DNA of 64,000 nt. Origin: Selaginella moellendorffii. Its lineage: Eukaryota; Streptophyta; Lycopodiopsida; Selaginellales; Selaginellaceae. Each line of letters starts with the position of its first letter. The stretch's first letter is position 1. The stretch lies in contig NW_003314317.1 of the NCBI RefSeq assembly GCF_000143415.4, positions 372,001 to 436,000 on the forward strand, in the 5' to 3' direction. The translations under genes and the position numbers were made by a program. Below, piece after piece: positions 1 through 10,310 of this stretch. The notes under the pieces are model-generated. The model was given only the letters and a program-made list of their open reading frames with translations. It ran no database searches and had not been told where the DNA came from.

Positions 1-640
1 GAGTCTGCCCACACGCGAAAAATGTCAAGGAACAAGAAAAAAATGACAGAAACGAGCGAGCTGTACACACCTCAAGGAGGAGGACCTTCAATCCTGTTGC
101 CTGTATGCTTGCCTGCCTGCTTGCCTGTGCTGGAGCGCGTCGCAACCAGGAGAACGCCAACGCTAGAGCTTCCATCGCCGCCAATATAATAGGGCAGGGT
201 TACTATGTAAAAAATCTATTTAGAAGATCGTGAGAGACGAGGAATATTATCGAAGGAATATATGTAAAGAGATTTGCTTGGATCTCAAGCAAGTCGCGAA
301 TCTGAGGATCATCAGCGGCCTTTTTTCAACCAGCATCCCGCGTTTTGTACTGCTTCTGGAAGCGAACCACCCATCCTTCTGATTTATATCTAAGTTATGA
401 AACCATTTCAACTCGCATCCTCTCAAACGTACCTCACCCTTTAAAAGACATTGCGCAGCGCAGATCGTTCAGCTGTGAGTCTTTGTATCCCCACTTACCC
501 TGTATGACAAGTTAGATTAGATCAAGAATATCACTTTTGAAGTGGCTAGTGAGCATTGGAAACCCGTGTTGCGATTATTGTACACAGTAACTCCAGATAG
601 CCTGCAATAAAGAGAAACACGAAATACTTGACTATAGAAA
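1..640. other. No gene recognised
   Basis: I see no convincing exon, RNA gene or mobile element here. There are short tracts with splice-like ends, but nothing reads as a recognisable protein on either strand. Confidence 0.4.
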
Positions 641-668
641 CTTCACTGTGGTGTGGCTGGTGGAAAAC

Positions 669-960
669 CTAGAACAAGTTGCATCCTCTCAAATTCCTCT
701 GCACGAGTGTACTTGGGAAATGGAGGGAGCTACGAAGATTCCTTGCCTTTCCATGCACGAGACCTTGGTAGACGTCGCCATTTGCATAGTAAAACGTATT
801 GCTCTTGCCTTGGACCCAATTTCCGTCGTAGAAGATCGTCCATCGACCTTGAAAATGTAGAATCACGACGAGAAGAGAAGAAGGTCGTTACTTCGTTCAT
901 TTCCAGTTGTCCTCCTCCAGAACGTCCTTTATACGAACCACCTTGAAAGCACATCTCCAC
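669..960 (-). pseudogene. MORN-repeat-like fragment
   Basis: On the minus strand this stretch encodes GNWVQGKSNTFYYANGDVYQ, which has the spacing of membrane occupation and recognition nexus (MORN) repeats (aromatic, x, N/D-G-x-x-Y-x-G). A second weaker match, FQGGSYKG, lies just upstream in another frame. I see no full array, start codon or C-terminal partner domain, and frames change between the two matches. It is therefore probably a remnant or one exon of an unrecognised gene. MORN arrays occur in PIP5 kinases and other membrane-linked proteins, but the fragment does not show which family this was. Confidence 0.35.
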
Positions 961-2600
961 CGATGGAGGAGTTCGCCCGTTTTCCTGATGAAACTAATAA
1001 CAAATATATGTAAGAACAAACCAAATGGAAACTTACGCAGCTCGTTGCGACAGAGATTGCTCTGGCCTGTTGCGATTTCTGTCTTGGGTCAACTCGGAGG
1101 CCACCCCGTCGATTCCCATCCTTAGAACGCCGGGCAGTCACGGGGGTGCATTTCATCCTTTTGTCTCTCTTGCTCGCAACAATTGGTATTGGGACGTATA
1201 CACCAGAAACCAGATGGGAATCATGTTGAGGGCTACCTGCGATTCGATCTGAGCAGAACCGAATGATAGCAAATGAATGAAGTAGAGAAACGTATCCTAC
1301 CGTTTCTGTATCGAGAATTCAGTAGTTCCATCACCTATAAAAGACAATGGCAATTGTCAGAAACGGGAAGCAATGTCGTAACTTACAGTTATCAGTCTCT
1401 TGTTAGTAATGTCTCGTCAACCTCACATAACTTGCAAAAAAGCCGAGTCATCTTACCGAGAAGAAGTCATCAGCAGCTTTAAGAGTGGAAGAGCAAACAA
1501 GACCGAAACAGTAAAACTGACAGCTTATTAAGAAAGACTTACTTTCGCCAGCGTATGCTGAAGCCTCCTACCAAGCTTTCAAAACTTCATCACCGATATA
1601 TAAAAGACACTTCGCTTCTAATATTGTGGCTTTGACACTTGTAAATATTTGAGACTTAGAAAATTTTGCACCTCGGCCAGTGCGCACAGCCCTGAGTTTG
1701 GCACATACTGCGTCCAAGCCTTGACACAAAGAACAGAAAACACCCTTCAAATGGAAAATTACTCACACAAACATACCAACAAAATCTCAGTTCATGGATT
1801 TTCAATAAGTGGTCCTGCCATTTCGATTCCTGAGCAAAGAAATGTTCTGTAAAAGAGAAATACTTTGTTCCCAAAGGGAAAAAAAAAAAAGGAGAGATCT
1901 GGTTCTAAACTGTCACAACTCGCAAACTCCACAATGTCACCCGCGATGCTAGCTTGGGATTTTTCTCCTTCTCTTGTCTAGAACCAACCACTCTTCTCTC
2001 TAAATACCTTCAAAAGACAGGAACCACGCAATCGCACTCCACTGAGCTGGCTGCAAACACAGCTTTAGCCTTGTCTTTCTTGGGTGCTGCAAGTATAGAC
2101 GTCCATGCCACTACATCCCTCGCAGGTATTTTGAAAAAGATCTGTTTTGCCTCTCGGAGCTTCATTTTTAGGTGTATCCATGGAACATGATATTACAGAA
2201 GACAAAATTTCGATCAAAGCCATGATCAAACATCGCCTTTGCCTAGTCCAGATGCCCGTTTTTACACGGCCGAGAAGCTCACTAGATTCCCTCTTTGTGA
2301 ATATGACAAGCCCATTTTCCAAAAAAGATGGGTAAATTTTTTAACCCTAAATCCTGTGCAAGCAAACCAAAGACCTAGAGGAAGATTTGGGTAGCTTGAT
2401 TGATGAGATTTTCACTATGCTTTTCTCATCAGTTATCCATGCTCCATCATCTCAATCTCTAGATTTGCGTATTCCAGAGAACTCGAATTGACGATAAAGG
2501 AAGAGCACGAAGAAGGGTTCTTAAGTGCGTCGTGAGCTAGTGACAGAGAGTCAAGTCCAACCCCCTCCTACATCAAGAGCTCCCTCTCTAACAACCCGTC
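961..2600. other. Non-coding or decayed sequence with a recurring short motif
   Basis: No gene can be supported. A short motif ending in taaaagaca (or a close variant) recurs near 440, 1340, 1600 and 2010. On the minus strand it looks like a repeated splice-acceptor context, so this could be a decayed multi-exon gene continuing from the MORN-like fragment. That link is only a guess. Confidence 0.3.
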
Positions 2601-3004
2601 ACCCTTTCACGTCGAGGGCGGGTGTGGAAGATGAAGCGGGCTCTCAAGGACGTGTTGCAGCTGGCCATGGATGGAGCTGGCAGAACAAGTCTTGACGAGG
2701 CTTGACACTTTGTCGAGATCTGCATGGGCAGAGAAGCCCAGCTAGGCCGTTTCAGCTCCCTCAGCCATGCGACGCAAGATTAAACTCACGGCAAGACAAG
2801 GCCCTCTCAGCACACTCTCCTCCTAACTCCTCGTCTTTGAGCATTTCAGCTTCTCAGCCAGCCGCCACAAGACAACAGCTTCTTCAGTCAGCACCTACAC
2901 CCACAACAAGAAGCTCGCGCCCACAACAATTCATCTCAATGGGAAGACACAAGCTACATCGACCACAAGATCTAGACATGGACCAGCTCAAGAAGTTCTG
3001 CTGC

Positions 3005-3525
3005 AAGTATGGTAACCTCTGCAGTATGGCAAAACAAAAGAAACGAAGAGAAAAGCATTCTTCAAGGATCTCAAGCACTGAGAGAAGGCAGCAGGCCCTA
3101 CCAAGTATGCCGAACTAACTTCAGCGTCCTTCAAGGATCAAGTCCAAGTAGCTCAACTGTTGGACTTCGCCCCAGTTCCAATTGCGGAGTCAGCCAGCAA
3201 CACCTTGGATGCTGAGAACTTGGCGTTACCATGATGTGGGCAATGGGAACTGAGTCAAGACCCAAGGCCTCCTAAGCAAGACAATTTCCCCTCCGAAGCA
3301 AAGGAAGAAGTCAGAATTACATCAAGAGCCAAAACATGACGAATACCCAAGCAGAGAAAGAAGTCGTCACAGACAGACAAGCAAGAAAGCCACGTGGTCG
3401 AACCACTCGACCTCTCAAAGCCGAGCGTCGTCCGTTCAGCACAATCCACCGTAGTCAATGGTCTTAAGCTTCTAAACAAAGGCCCAGTCAATACAAGAAT
3501 AATGGAAAGCAATGTTGCATAGCCA
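3005..3525 (+). pseudogene. Decayed unrecognised reading frame
   Basis: One plus-strand frame reads as plausible protein, rich in Lys, Gln and Ser, for about 170 codons but is broken by three stops. The stretch around 3100-3230 is uninterrupted and has ordinary amino-acid composition. I recognise no domain. The surrounding 2.6-3.7 kb is rich in caag words, which may reflect an old repeat. It could be a gag-like relic or a dead host gene; nothing in the sequence decides. Confidence 0.25.
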
Positions 3526-4280
3526 AGAATAAGTCATCAATTCCAAATCAAGATATACTCTTCGCATCTTGTGCAGCTTGGGAACTGACAAGGTCAAGTG
3601 CTCATCAGCGAAGATCACTATTACAATCAAGCAAGACACCAAGCAAAGTGCATGACACCAAGCTCTTCAGAAGTTGTAGACTTCACCTTGCTCTTGGTCT
3701 TCCTAGCTTTTCTTAGTTCAATGCTCTTGGCCTCTCCTTGTTCCATAGCTTCTCTTGGCAATAATCTTGGCTGGATCTTGGCTAATTATTGGCTTGAAAG
3801 ATGAGTTGCTATGTTCTCTCTCTCCCTTTTTTATGTTCTTGGCACTGCTGGCTCGATCAATCGGTGGGGACGAATCTAAGATCACACAAACCCTTGCATG
3901 ATGCATCCATCAATTTTATGCTTAGACTATCAAAACAGCAGCATATAGATAGATAAATAGATAGAGTAAACATACTGCCAACCTCGTGCATGGATCACGT
4001 TCAGTGGTTTCAGAAAAAATGGGTTTGCATGCAAGTTTAGGATTGCTCGCTCGGCTTGCAGCGTGCCAACAATGCTCACATGGAGCCCAGGCCCAAGGTG
4101 TGTTTGTGCAAATTGTGTTTCTCAAGGCAGCAAGAGGATTTGGATTTTTCTCACACGCCTTTGGGCCTTGGTCAAAATTTAATCAGACAATTCGGGATGC
4201 TTTCTGAACACTGTGGTGCGGAGGCTAGACCTTCGATTATGTCGCGTGTGGGATCAAGCCTGCAAGGCCACGGAGGTCGA
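3526..4280. other. No gene recognised
   Basis: The overlapping short open frames give no recognisable product. A short gata-rich simple tract lies near 3945-3965. Confidence 0.35.
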
Positions 4281-4281
4281 C

Positions 4282-4961
4282 ATGTTCATCGCCAGAGTCG
4301 AGGTGATCGATGACTGTTATGATCCCTATCCCCTCTACACTGTAGAGGGCCCCTATGGTGGCATCACTTACGCCGACCTCCGCTCTGGCGTGGATAGCTT
4401 GGATGAGAAAACGCACCGAGATCTCGTGAAAGCAGTACGCGGTAATGTCAAGCGGGACGTCAAGCGGCAGATGCAAATGCCCAAGTTTAGCAATTCGCTG
4501 GCGGAGCTCATCCGGAGATCATCGTGGAAACCCAAGTTCACACCGTCCAATGTGATTTTCAAATCCACTCCAGGTGCTAGAGAGTTTAAGGAGCGAATGG
4601 CCTGCTGGGCGGAGCAGGAGGGAACTTCAAGGGAAGTGATGCTGCGGTTTGAAGCCCGGGTGGTTGAGGAGCTCGAGGACGACATGCTGTGCAGCAAGCT
4701 GCTGCAGGAGAGGCCAGGGGAAATGGATTTCTCGGCGAACAGCTGCTACGAGCCCGACGTGTATAACCAGCTGGTGGAGTGGATCGAGGGAAGGAGTACC
4801 ATCGCGAGATTGAGATTAAAGATTACAAGGTTTGGGAACCGGATTGCTGCGTGAATCTCTTCAGGTTTGAGGTGGCGTACATTGAGCAGCTGCGGCGGGA
4901 TTACAAGGCGCGGGAGGGAGCCAGGAGATCGTGGCGAGGAGGTGTGAGCCCATTGATTTGA
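4282..4961 (+). pseudogene. Unrecognised protein gene with a probable frameshift
   Basis: A long acidic and basic reading frame runs from an ATG at 4282 to about 4790 (it is open further upstream to 4213 without an ATG). It then appears to continue in a neighbouring frame to 4961, where the composition again looks coding (EYHREIEIKDYKVWEPDCCV). In the first frame the sequence after 4790 turns Arg/Leu-rich and stops at 4854, so a small insertion or deletion near 4780-4800 is likely. I recognise no domain, signal peptide or membrane segment. Further open pieces in changing frames follow to about 5500. It may be a lineage-specific gene or a relic. Confidence 0.4.
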
Positions 4962-5538
4962 GGAAGAGAGAGGGATGTTTAGACACATGAGGAGTAGCCG
5001 CCGCCAGTTATATGCTGATGGACTTTCTCTACCGGATCAGTAGAGATGATCGGCGATTTGTTGAGCGCATTTTTGGTCAAGAGCAGTTTCGAACACACGC
5101 GCTAGAAGCTATAAAATTTCTCGCCTGGAGGTGAAGAAGCACACAAGTAGTGTGTTCCTCCATGCTTGGGAGGGACTGTATAAGTGCTTGTTGCTAGATG
5201 ACTTGAGCTTGGATTGTGACCTCAAGAATTCATTGCTAATGTGGTGCATGATCACTACGCCTGGGCCGTTGTAAGCAATGACCAATCTCCATTTGAGAAA
5301 TGTGTCTTGCTGATCCTCTTTCTGGATTTTGCAATTGGAGCAAGAGAAGACACTATACCTGCTGCAGATCATGGCTCAATGGAGCTGGAGCCCGCATTGG
5401 AGTCCCATCTCACGAAGCTCTACAAAGATCCCCTGTCAAGTCGATCATCCAAGATCCTTTGTGGATCAAATCACAGGTAACTTCAAACACTCATGAGTTC
5501 TTATGGTAGATTTGTTTGTTTCTTTGGCGGGAAGTCCG
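4962..5538. other. Possible decayed continuation, no recognised gene
   Basis: Short coding-looking pieces occur in different frames, for example around 5040-5130 and 5110-5270 on the plus strand. No single frame carries through and no family is recognised. It may be the broken 3' half of the gene at 4282. Confidence 0.25.
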
Positions 5539-5600
5539 ATGCAGCTTGCCTTTGATCATGTTTTTTGACATGCAGCTTGCCTTTGATCATGTTTTTTGAC
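5539..5600. repeat. 31-bp perfect tandem duplication
   Basis: The 31-bp unit beginning atgcagcttgcctttgatca is present twice, end to end, at 5539-5569 and 5570-5600, with no difference between the copies. It lies directly before a module that is repeated at 7831-7945. Confidence 0.9.
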
Positions 5601-5653
5601 AGCCAGCGGCACCGAAGGGACGGAGGAAGCGCCCCCTAACACAGTAAACGTAG

Positions 5654-5771
5654 CGTTGCTCAAGCCAACAAAGTGGTATAAACTCATGGAATGGAGTAAT
5701 AGGGAGTGGAAGCAGCTCTTGGTCGAGGAAGATGGAGAAAAGCATAGTGATTTTGTTAACGTCAAGCTTGT
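5654..5771 (+). pseudogene. Truncated copy of the module at 7831-7945
   Basis: This stretch is about 90 percent identical to 7831-7945, including codons for KPTKWYKLMEWS and the following acidic tail. It stands alone here without the upstream exons seen near 7175-7710. The two copies flank the phosphoglycerate-mutase-like gene in the same orientation, which points to a local duplication. Confidence 0.6.
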
Positions 5772-5942
5772 TTAATCCAAACAAAAATGCATGAAAATCA
5801 TCTTCATCTCCCTACCTGCTATACTGGAACAAATATTAGATTCTAGTGCTTGTAGTGGAGCACCACTGTCCGCAGCTCCGTGTTGGAGAAGCTACAACAC
5901 AAAGAGATCCATTGTTCGTCACAAAGCCGATGAAATCTCATT

Positions 5943-6947
5943 CTACCTGGAACGCTTCCGACACTCGAGTTTTGGCTCGCCATCTCCGTCTTGAGCGCCA
6001 ACGAGCCTGCTCAGAAAGAAGGAATGGGAGACGACTGCGATCTTCTTCTCCTTGCGAGCAGCCAGCCTGCATGAACTGGACGAGATGAAAATCGAAGCGA
6101 GCCATGCATACCATTGGAGCAACGCTCGCCGTCTAGCATCCAGCGACGCTTTCGACTCTGGCAGCGTCGGGCTCCATAGCGAGTCCTCCTCGTCCATGAT
6201 CTGTGAAGAAAAATGTGGTCTTGGATAGAACACGCGCAAGGCACGAACCTGCGAGAAATCCACTGCCGGAAACTGCTGCTTGCACCTGCTGATGGAGCTC
6301 CTCTTGTCACAGGGATAAACACTCTGTGTGATCGATCGGGCATGTCAAGAAGAGGCAAGATCAAGTAGCATTACCGTGTGCTCCCTGCAAAGCTCGAGGG
6401 CGATGAAAGGCGGGCAGCCGACGCTAGAAACCGCAGCTCCGGGGCATGCTCCAACACCATCGGCCATGAGCGGGGGGAGCTCCTCGCCAGGCTTGCGCTC
6501 GCCACCGCCAAACACACCAGCAGCGGTTTGCAAAGTCCTGGCCGCGATAAATCCCAGATCCCCCATCAGTGTCATAACTGAGACTCTGTGGCACACCTTG
6601 TCATGGGCGAAACGACGACGAGGTCGACTCCACCGTGGACGTTTCGCTCCCGGAGCTCCTTTACCTGCAAAGCAAGAAGCATTTCATTCATGGAGACGAA
6701 GAAGAAGAAGAAGAACTCTGCCTGTTTCCACCCCGTGGGTGTCAAGCTCGCGTCTTCAATGCCGAAGCAATTCCATCGCTCCAGGAGCTGCCATCGCGGC
6801 ACCACCATGCGCAGCGCAAGGCTGAATACCGTCCCGGCATAGCCGACGTTGTGGTGGCCTTGCGCATGCCGAACCTTTGGCAAACAGTGAGTAACGAAGC
6901 CACACAGGAGATCTTACCAGGTAGAGGATCTTCTTGTCATCGTCCAT
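5943..6947 (-). CDS. Phosphoglycerate mutase-like (histidine phosphatase superfamily) protein
   Basis: This gene belongs to the plant phosphoglycerate-mutase-like group, proteins with the histidine-phosphatase fold whose substrates are mostly unknown. The first exon (6918-6947, MDDDKKILYL) splices to a second starting with the catalytic signature VRHAQGHHNV; the His after Arg is the phosphate acceptor. LTPTGWKQ, VVVSPMTR and TLQTAAGVFGG follow, then LELCREH, DEEDSLW and finally KKIAVVSHSFFL, which supplies the second catalytic His. Introns are short and have GT/AG ends; the splice at 6597 restores MTRTLQT in frame. Two oddities: a Phe run at 6703-6720 in the second exon, which may mark an undetected small intron, and a C-terminus that ends soon after the last His motif, shorter than I recall for relatives. 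Confidence 0.8.
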
Positions 6948-7174
6948 GGAGTTTGTAAAACCCTAGGCAAGATCATAGACCTAAATTCGTCAACCCGTAA
7001 AGGGAAGTTATCTGTATAATGGAGGCTATTCCTCAAAGATATTTTACTGGAGGATTTTGGCAGAGTGTTGGTTTTGGGCAGCATGCGTGCACAGGTGTCT
7101 AAACTCATGCTTTTGGCAAGTCCAGTCGAGTGCAACTTTTAGTCAAACAATCTCTCTAGCTCCTCGATGTATAA

Positions 7175-7945
7175 TTGATCTCTATTCGCGTGGAAAGATC
7201 CAGCTCTGCTTTATTCTGCACGACAACAACCTCGCTTGCTTCTTGTTTGCGAGTTGGCAGGATTTCAAGGCGATACAGACGGTGTTTATGTGCGATGCAA
7301 GCAGTAAGCTTTGAATCCGACGGAAACATTGCCAATGCTGGAATGGCCATAGTGATTGACAAGAGTGACGTGAAACAATACAAGCTTCTCTTATGGGGCT
7401 TTCATCATGGAACGTCTTCGACTCGAGCATCCGTCGGTGGATAGCCGATGTGAACAGCCCTTACGTGAACAGCCCAGTTTCTGATGGGGGTGACTGGTAT
7501 GGGTTGAAATCTAAGCTGGTGGTCAAGTACGACGGCAAGAAGATGAGAAGTACAAGACCATTGTGAAGCTTGGCCGTGCTGTTACTGGGAAGTTTCGAGC
7601 ACCTACAGAGATCAGGCTTGAGAAGTGGCAGGATGGGTTCACTGTTGCTCGCTATGATCCCACGCTCGGGCTCCTCCGGCTTTAGGAAGTAGTGGAAGGA
7701 GATTGCATGCTTGAGAGGAATTGATGATCCACAAGTTTGTGATCCCGAGGTTTATGATCCATGGTTGAGACGAGCTGATAATCCGGAAGTTACTACAACA
7801 GTGCAGTTTAGCATCAAGGCTAGGACGTTGCTCAAGCCAACAAAGTGGTACAAACTCATGGAATGGAGTAATGGGGAGTGGAAGCAGCTCTTGGTCGAGG
7901 AAGATGGAGAAAAATATACTGATCTTGTCAACGTCCAGCTTGGTA
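7175..7945 (+). pseudogene. Unrecognised gene relic with frame breaks
   Basis: Three coding-looking blocks lie in different plus-strand frames: about 7300-7420 (AVSFESDGNIANAG), 7410-7540 (WIADVNSPYVNSP, then LVVKYDGKK) and 7545-7690 (KLGRAVTGKFRAP). A final block at 7711-7945 ends at a possible donor after LVNVQLG. The last block is duplicated at 5654-5771. Frame changes without clear introns suggest a pseudogene, although a gene with short introns and one sequencing error cannot be excluded. No domain is recognised. Confidence 0.4.
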
Positions 7946-7973
7946 CAAAAACGTTTTTTTTTATCTCTAGTCT

Positions 7974-10053
7974 TCATCGCCTGCTTCTCTTCCTATCGTC
8001 GTCCCTGTAAGATCTTTCCCGGTGATGATCTTCTCTTCTTTCGCGCCATTCATCGTCCCTTCGCCTGTGCTCCCTGTCGTCGTCCCTGTGCCTCCTTTTA
8101 TCCCTGTCCCGATCTCTATCTCTATCATCCTTGCGATCTCTGTCTCGCTCGTCCTTGCGACCTCTATCTCTGTCCGAGGATCGCTCATGTCGATCATGCC
8201 GCTCGTCCCTTGAGCTCCGTTGTCTCTCCTCCACCTGGCTCCGAGATCTTGGCGACCTTGAAACATCTTCTCTTTTCTTTGCATTGTCATTCTTGTCCGT
8301 CTCGGTCTCATCGAAAACCATCTCGTATCTGCGAGGATGAGTTATTAGAACACTGATGCTGTGAAACCAGGCCAAGACAAACCTCTTTCCTGTGCCCCCA
8401 CGCTGCCCGTCGGTGACTTTCAACTCATACTTCGGCCTCTGGCTCAAGCCATCAACAGCTGAAAATAACAACACAAGTCAGTTTCAAGTTCCACATAAAA
8501 AATGTGTCACACAAGTACCTTGCTTGTCGTCCTGGGCGCCAAACTTGTGGTACCGGTTCCACAGTTTTGACACACTCTGACTGAAGTCCACATGTATTCT
8601 TCGGTCATCGATTAATACGTTGTCCATTTTGAAGTATGCAGCTTCGCAGGATTCTCTGGCCTCAAACTCTGCACAAGAGATTAAATTGGAATGCTCTCGG
8701 ATGCTGGAAAGCGACGTACCAACAAAGCCGTAGCAAAGGCTATCTCCCGTTTTGTGGTCCCGAATAATATCTGCCCTGTCCATTCAATACGTAAGAGAAG
8801 CTCAGCCAAAGAAGCGAGAGTACAATCACTTACGAAATGACCTTCCCAAAACGCTGAAATATCACCTCAAGATCTTCATCCTGAAACGTCAAAGGTTAAG
8901 GCCAAATGATGCGTACTGATCAAACCAACCTGAGTGGTAGGATTTAATTTGCATACGAAGAGCACATTGTCTGGAGGTCTTACTTCAGCATCCGGAATGT
9001 CTCCCACCTACAAACGGTAGCTTGAGCACAACAGGTCGCAAGAATGACAAAAGCAAGCTCACCATTTCCAGGACAACTGCTCGCGTGTGTGCCTCCCGCG
9101 ACCGAACGTTCTTCTCCACTTCTTCCGCGTCATGCAACTCCTCCAGCGGAACCCAGTCATCCTCCAGCCTCACGTCAATACCCTGAAATCCAGTGTTAGA
9201 AACGTAAAACGAGTATTTCGATCTTCGAAAACCTCTTCTGGTTTCAGCTCAGGCGATCCGTCTGGAATCAACTCAGCGAGCTCGGGAGGGTCATCGAAGG
9301 GATCATCCAAAATGCTCGTGTGCTTTATGCTGTCAAGAAGGTACTTAGAACCGACGCCCAAGAAGAAGGGAGATACTTACCGTATGTTTTTGTAAGGCCG
9401 ATGGTTGTCATCGACATAAGCTTCATTTATCCTCGTCAGAGTTTCAAAACCTTCCGCAACCTCCCCAAAAATCTGATTCAAAGTAATAAGCATCAACGAA
9501 CTCGAAACTAGAAGACGCTTACCGTATGCTTTTCGTCAAGGTAGTCAAGGCCGTCCCGGAGGGTGATATAGAACTAAAAAAGAGGAGAACATGAGACGAA
9601 ATCTGACACAAAGAGAGAATAAACAAACCTGGGAAGCATTTTGGCCTTCTCCAGCACTAGCCATAGCCACGACCCCGACCTTGTCGTGTTTAAGCCGCTG
9701 GTTGATCTCATCCTCGAAGAATCGCGCTTGATCGCCATACAAAAACCTGGAACGCATCATCAAGAGAGGAAAAAAAAAAAAGAAGAACTGAGCTTACTTG
9801 TAGATTGAGTCTCCTCCCCGACCAGTTCCCGTGGGATCACCAGTCTGAGCAATGAAATCCTTTTGAACCGAGTGGAAGAGGCAGTTGTTGTAGTATTTGA
9901 TCCTGAATCAAACAAACCCAACAATGAGAACTTACTTGCGAGGCCGGCAACTTACTTGCAAAGCTTGAGGAAGTTCTTGCACGTAGTTGGGCAGCTCTCG
10001 GCGTGAAGATCAATGACTATATCCCCCACGCTCGTGCTGAGAAGCACAGCCAT
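7974..10053 (-). CDS. CYP59: Cyclophilin-type peptidyl-prolyl isomerase with RRM (CYP59/PPIL4 type)
   Basis: This is a multi-domain nuclear cyclophilin of the CYP59/PPIL4 family, which in other species binds RNA and the RNA polymerase II tail. The start is fixed at 10053 by [20 protein letters not shown], the usual first strand of the isomerase domain, followed by [13 protein letters not shown] and a consensus donor. Later exons give the isomerase core ([32 protein letters not shown]), a linker ([16 protein letters not shown]) and an RRM with RNP-type segments ([20 protein letters not shown]). The tail from 8330 down to 7974 is made of Arg-Asp/Arg-Glu repeats. Introns are about 50-70 bp. I find no CCHC zinc knuckle between RRM and tail, where Arabidopsis CYP59 has one. 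Part of its 5' end is duplicated at 16935-17130. Confidence 0.93.
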
Positions 10054-10127
10054 CGCCGCGAAGAACCCTAAATCTCCAGAGGAGGAATATCCTAAAACAT
10101 ATGCCCTTTTTTTGGAGATGTTCCTTT

Positions 10128-10310
10128 TTCTTGCCGCGAAGAATGCGACCGAGGATTCTTCGGTTTGTGTAGCTTAGATGCAAGCTACACCGCTCTCGAA
10201 AATGGATTCTCCAATGGCTAGCAGCCGGATACAGGCAGGGGTGTGGAATCGATGGATAGCCCAGGAATTTCATTTTGGAGGCCACATTGCTCCCCGTTCT
10301 TAACATGAGC
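10128..10310 (+). pseudogene. 5' fragment copy of the folate-biopterin transporter gene
   Basis: This stretch matches 18410-18605, the 5' leader and first codons of the transporter gene. It shares the block ccgcgaagaatgcgaccgag, an ATG at 10178 equivalent to 18471, and gcagccggata followed by a gtgtggaatcg block. The frame soon breaks and similarity ends near 10310, so only a dead N-terminal stub remains. It sits head-to-head with the intact CYP59 gene. Confidence 0.8.

Noticed and set aside
6703-6720. Run of Phe codons in the phosphoglycerate-mutase-like gene as a definite intron
   Set aside because: No GT/AG pair here gives an in-frame join of normal length; the obvious choice creates a stop, so the exon is left unbroken and the oddity noted.
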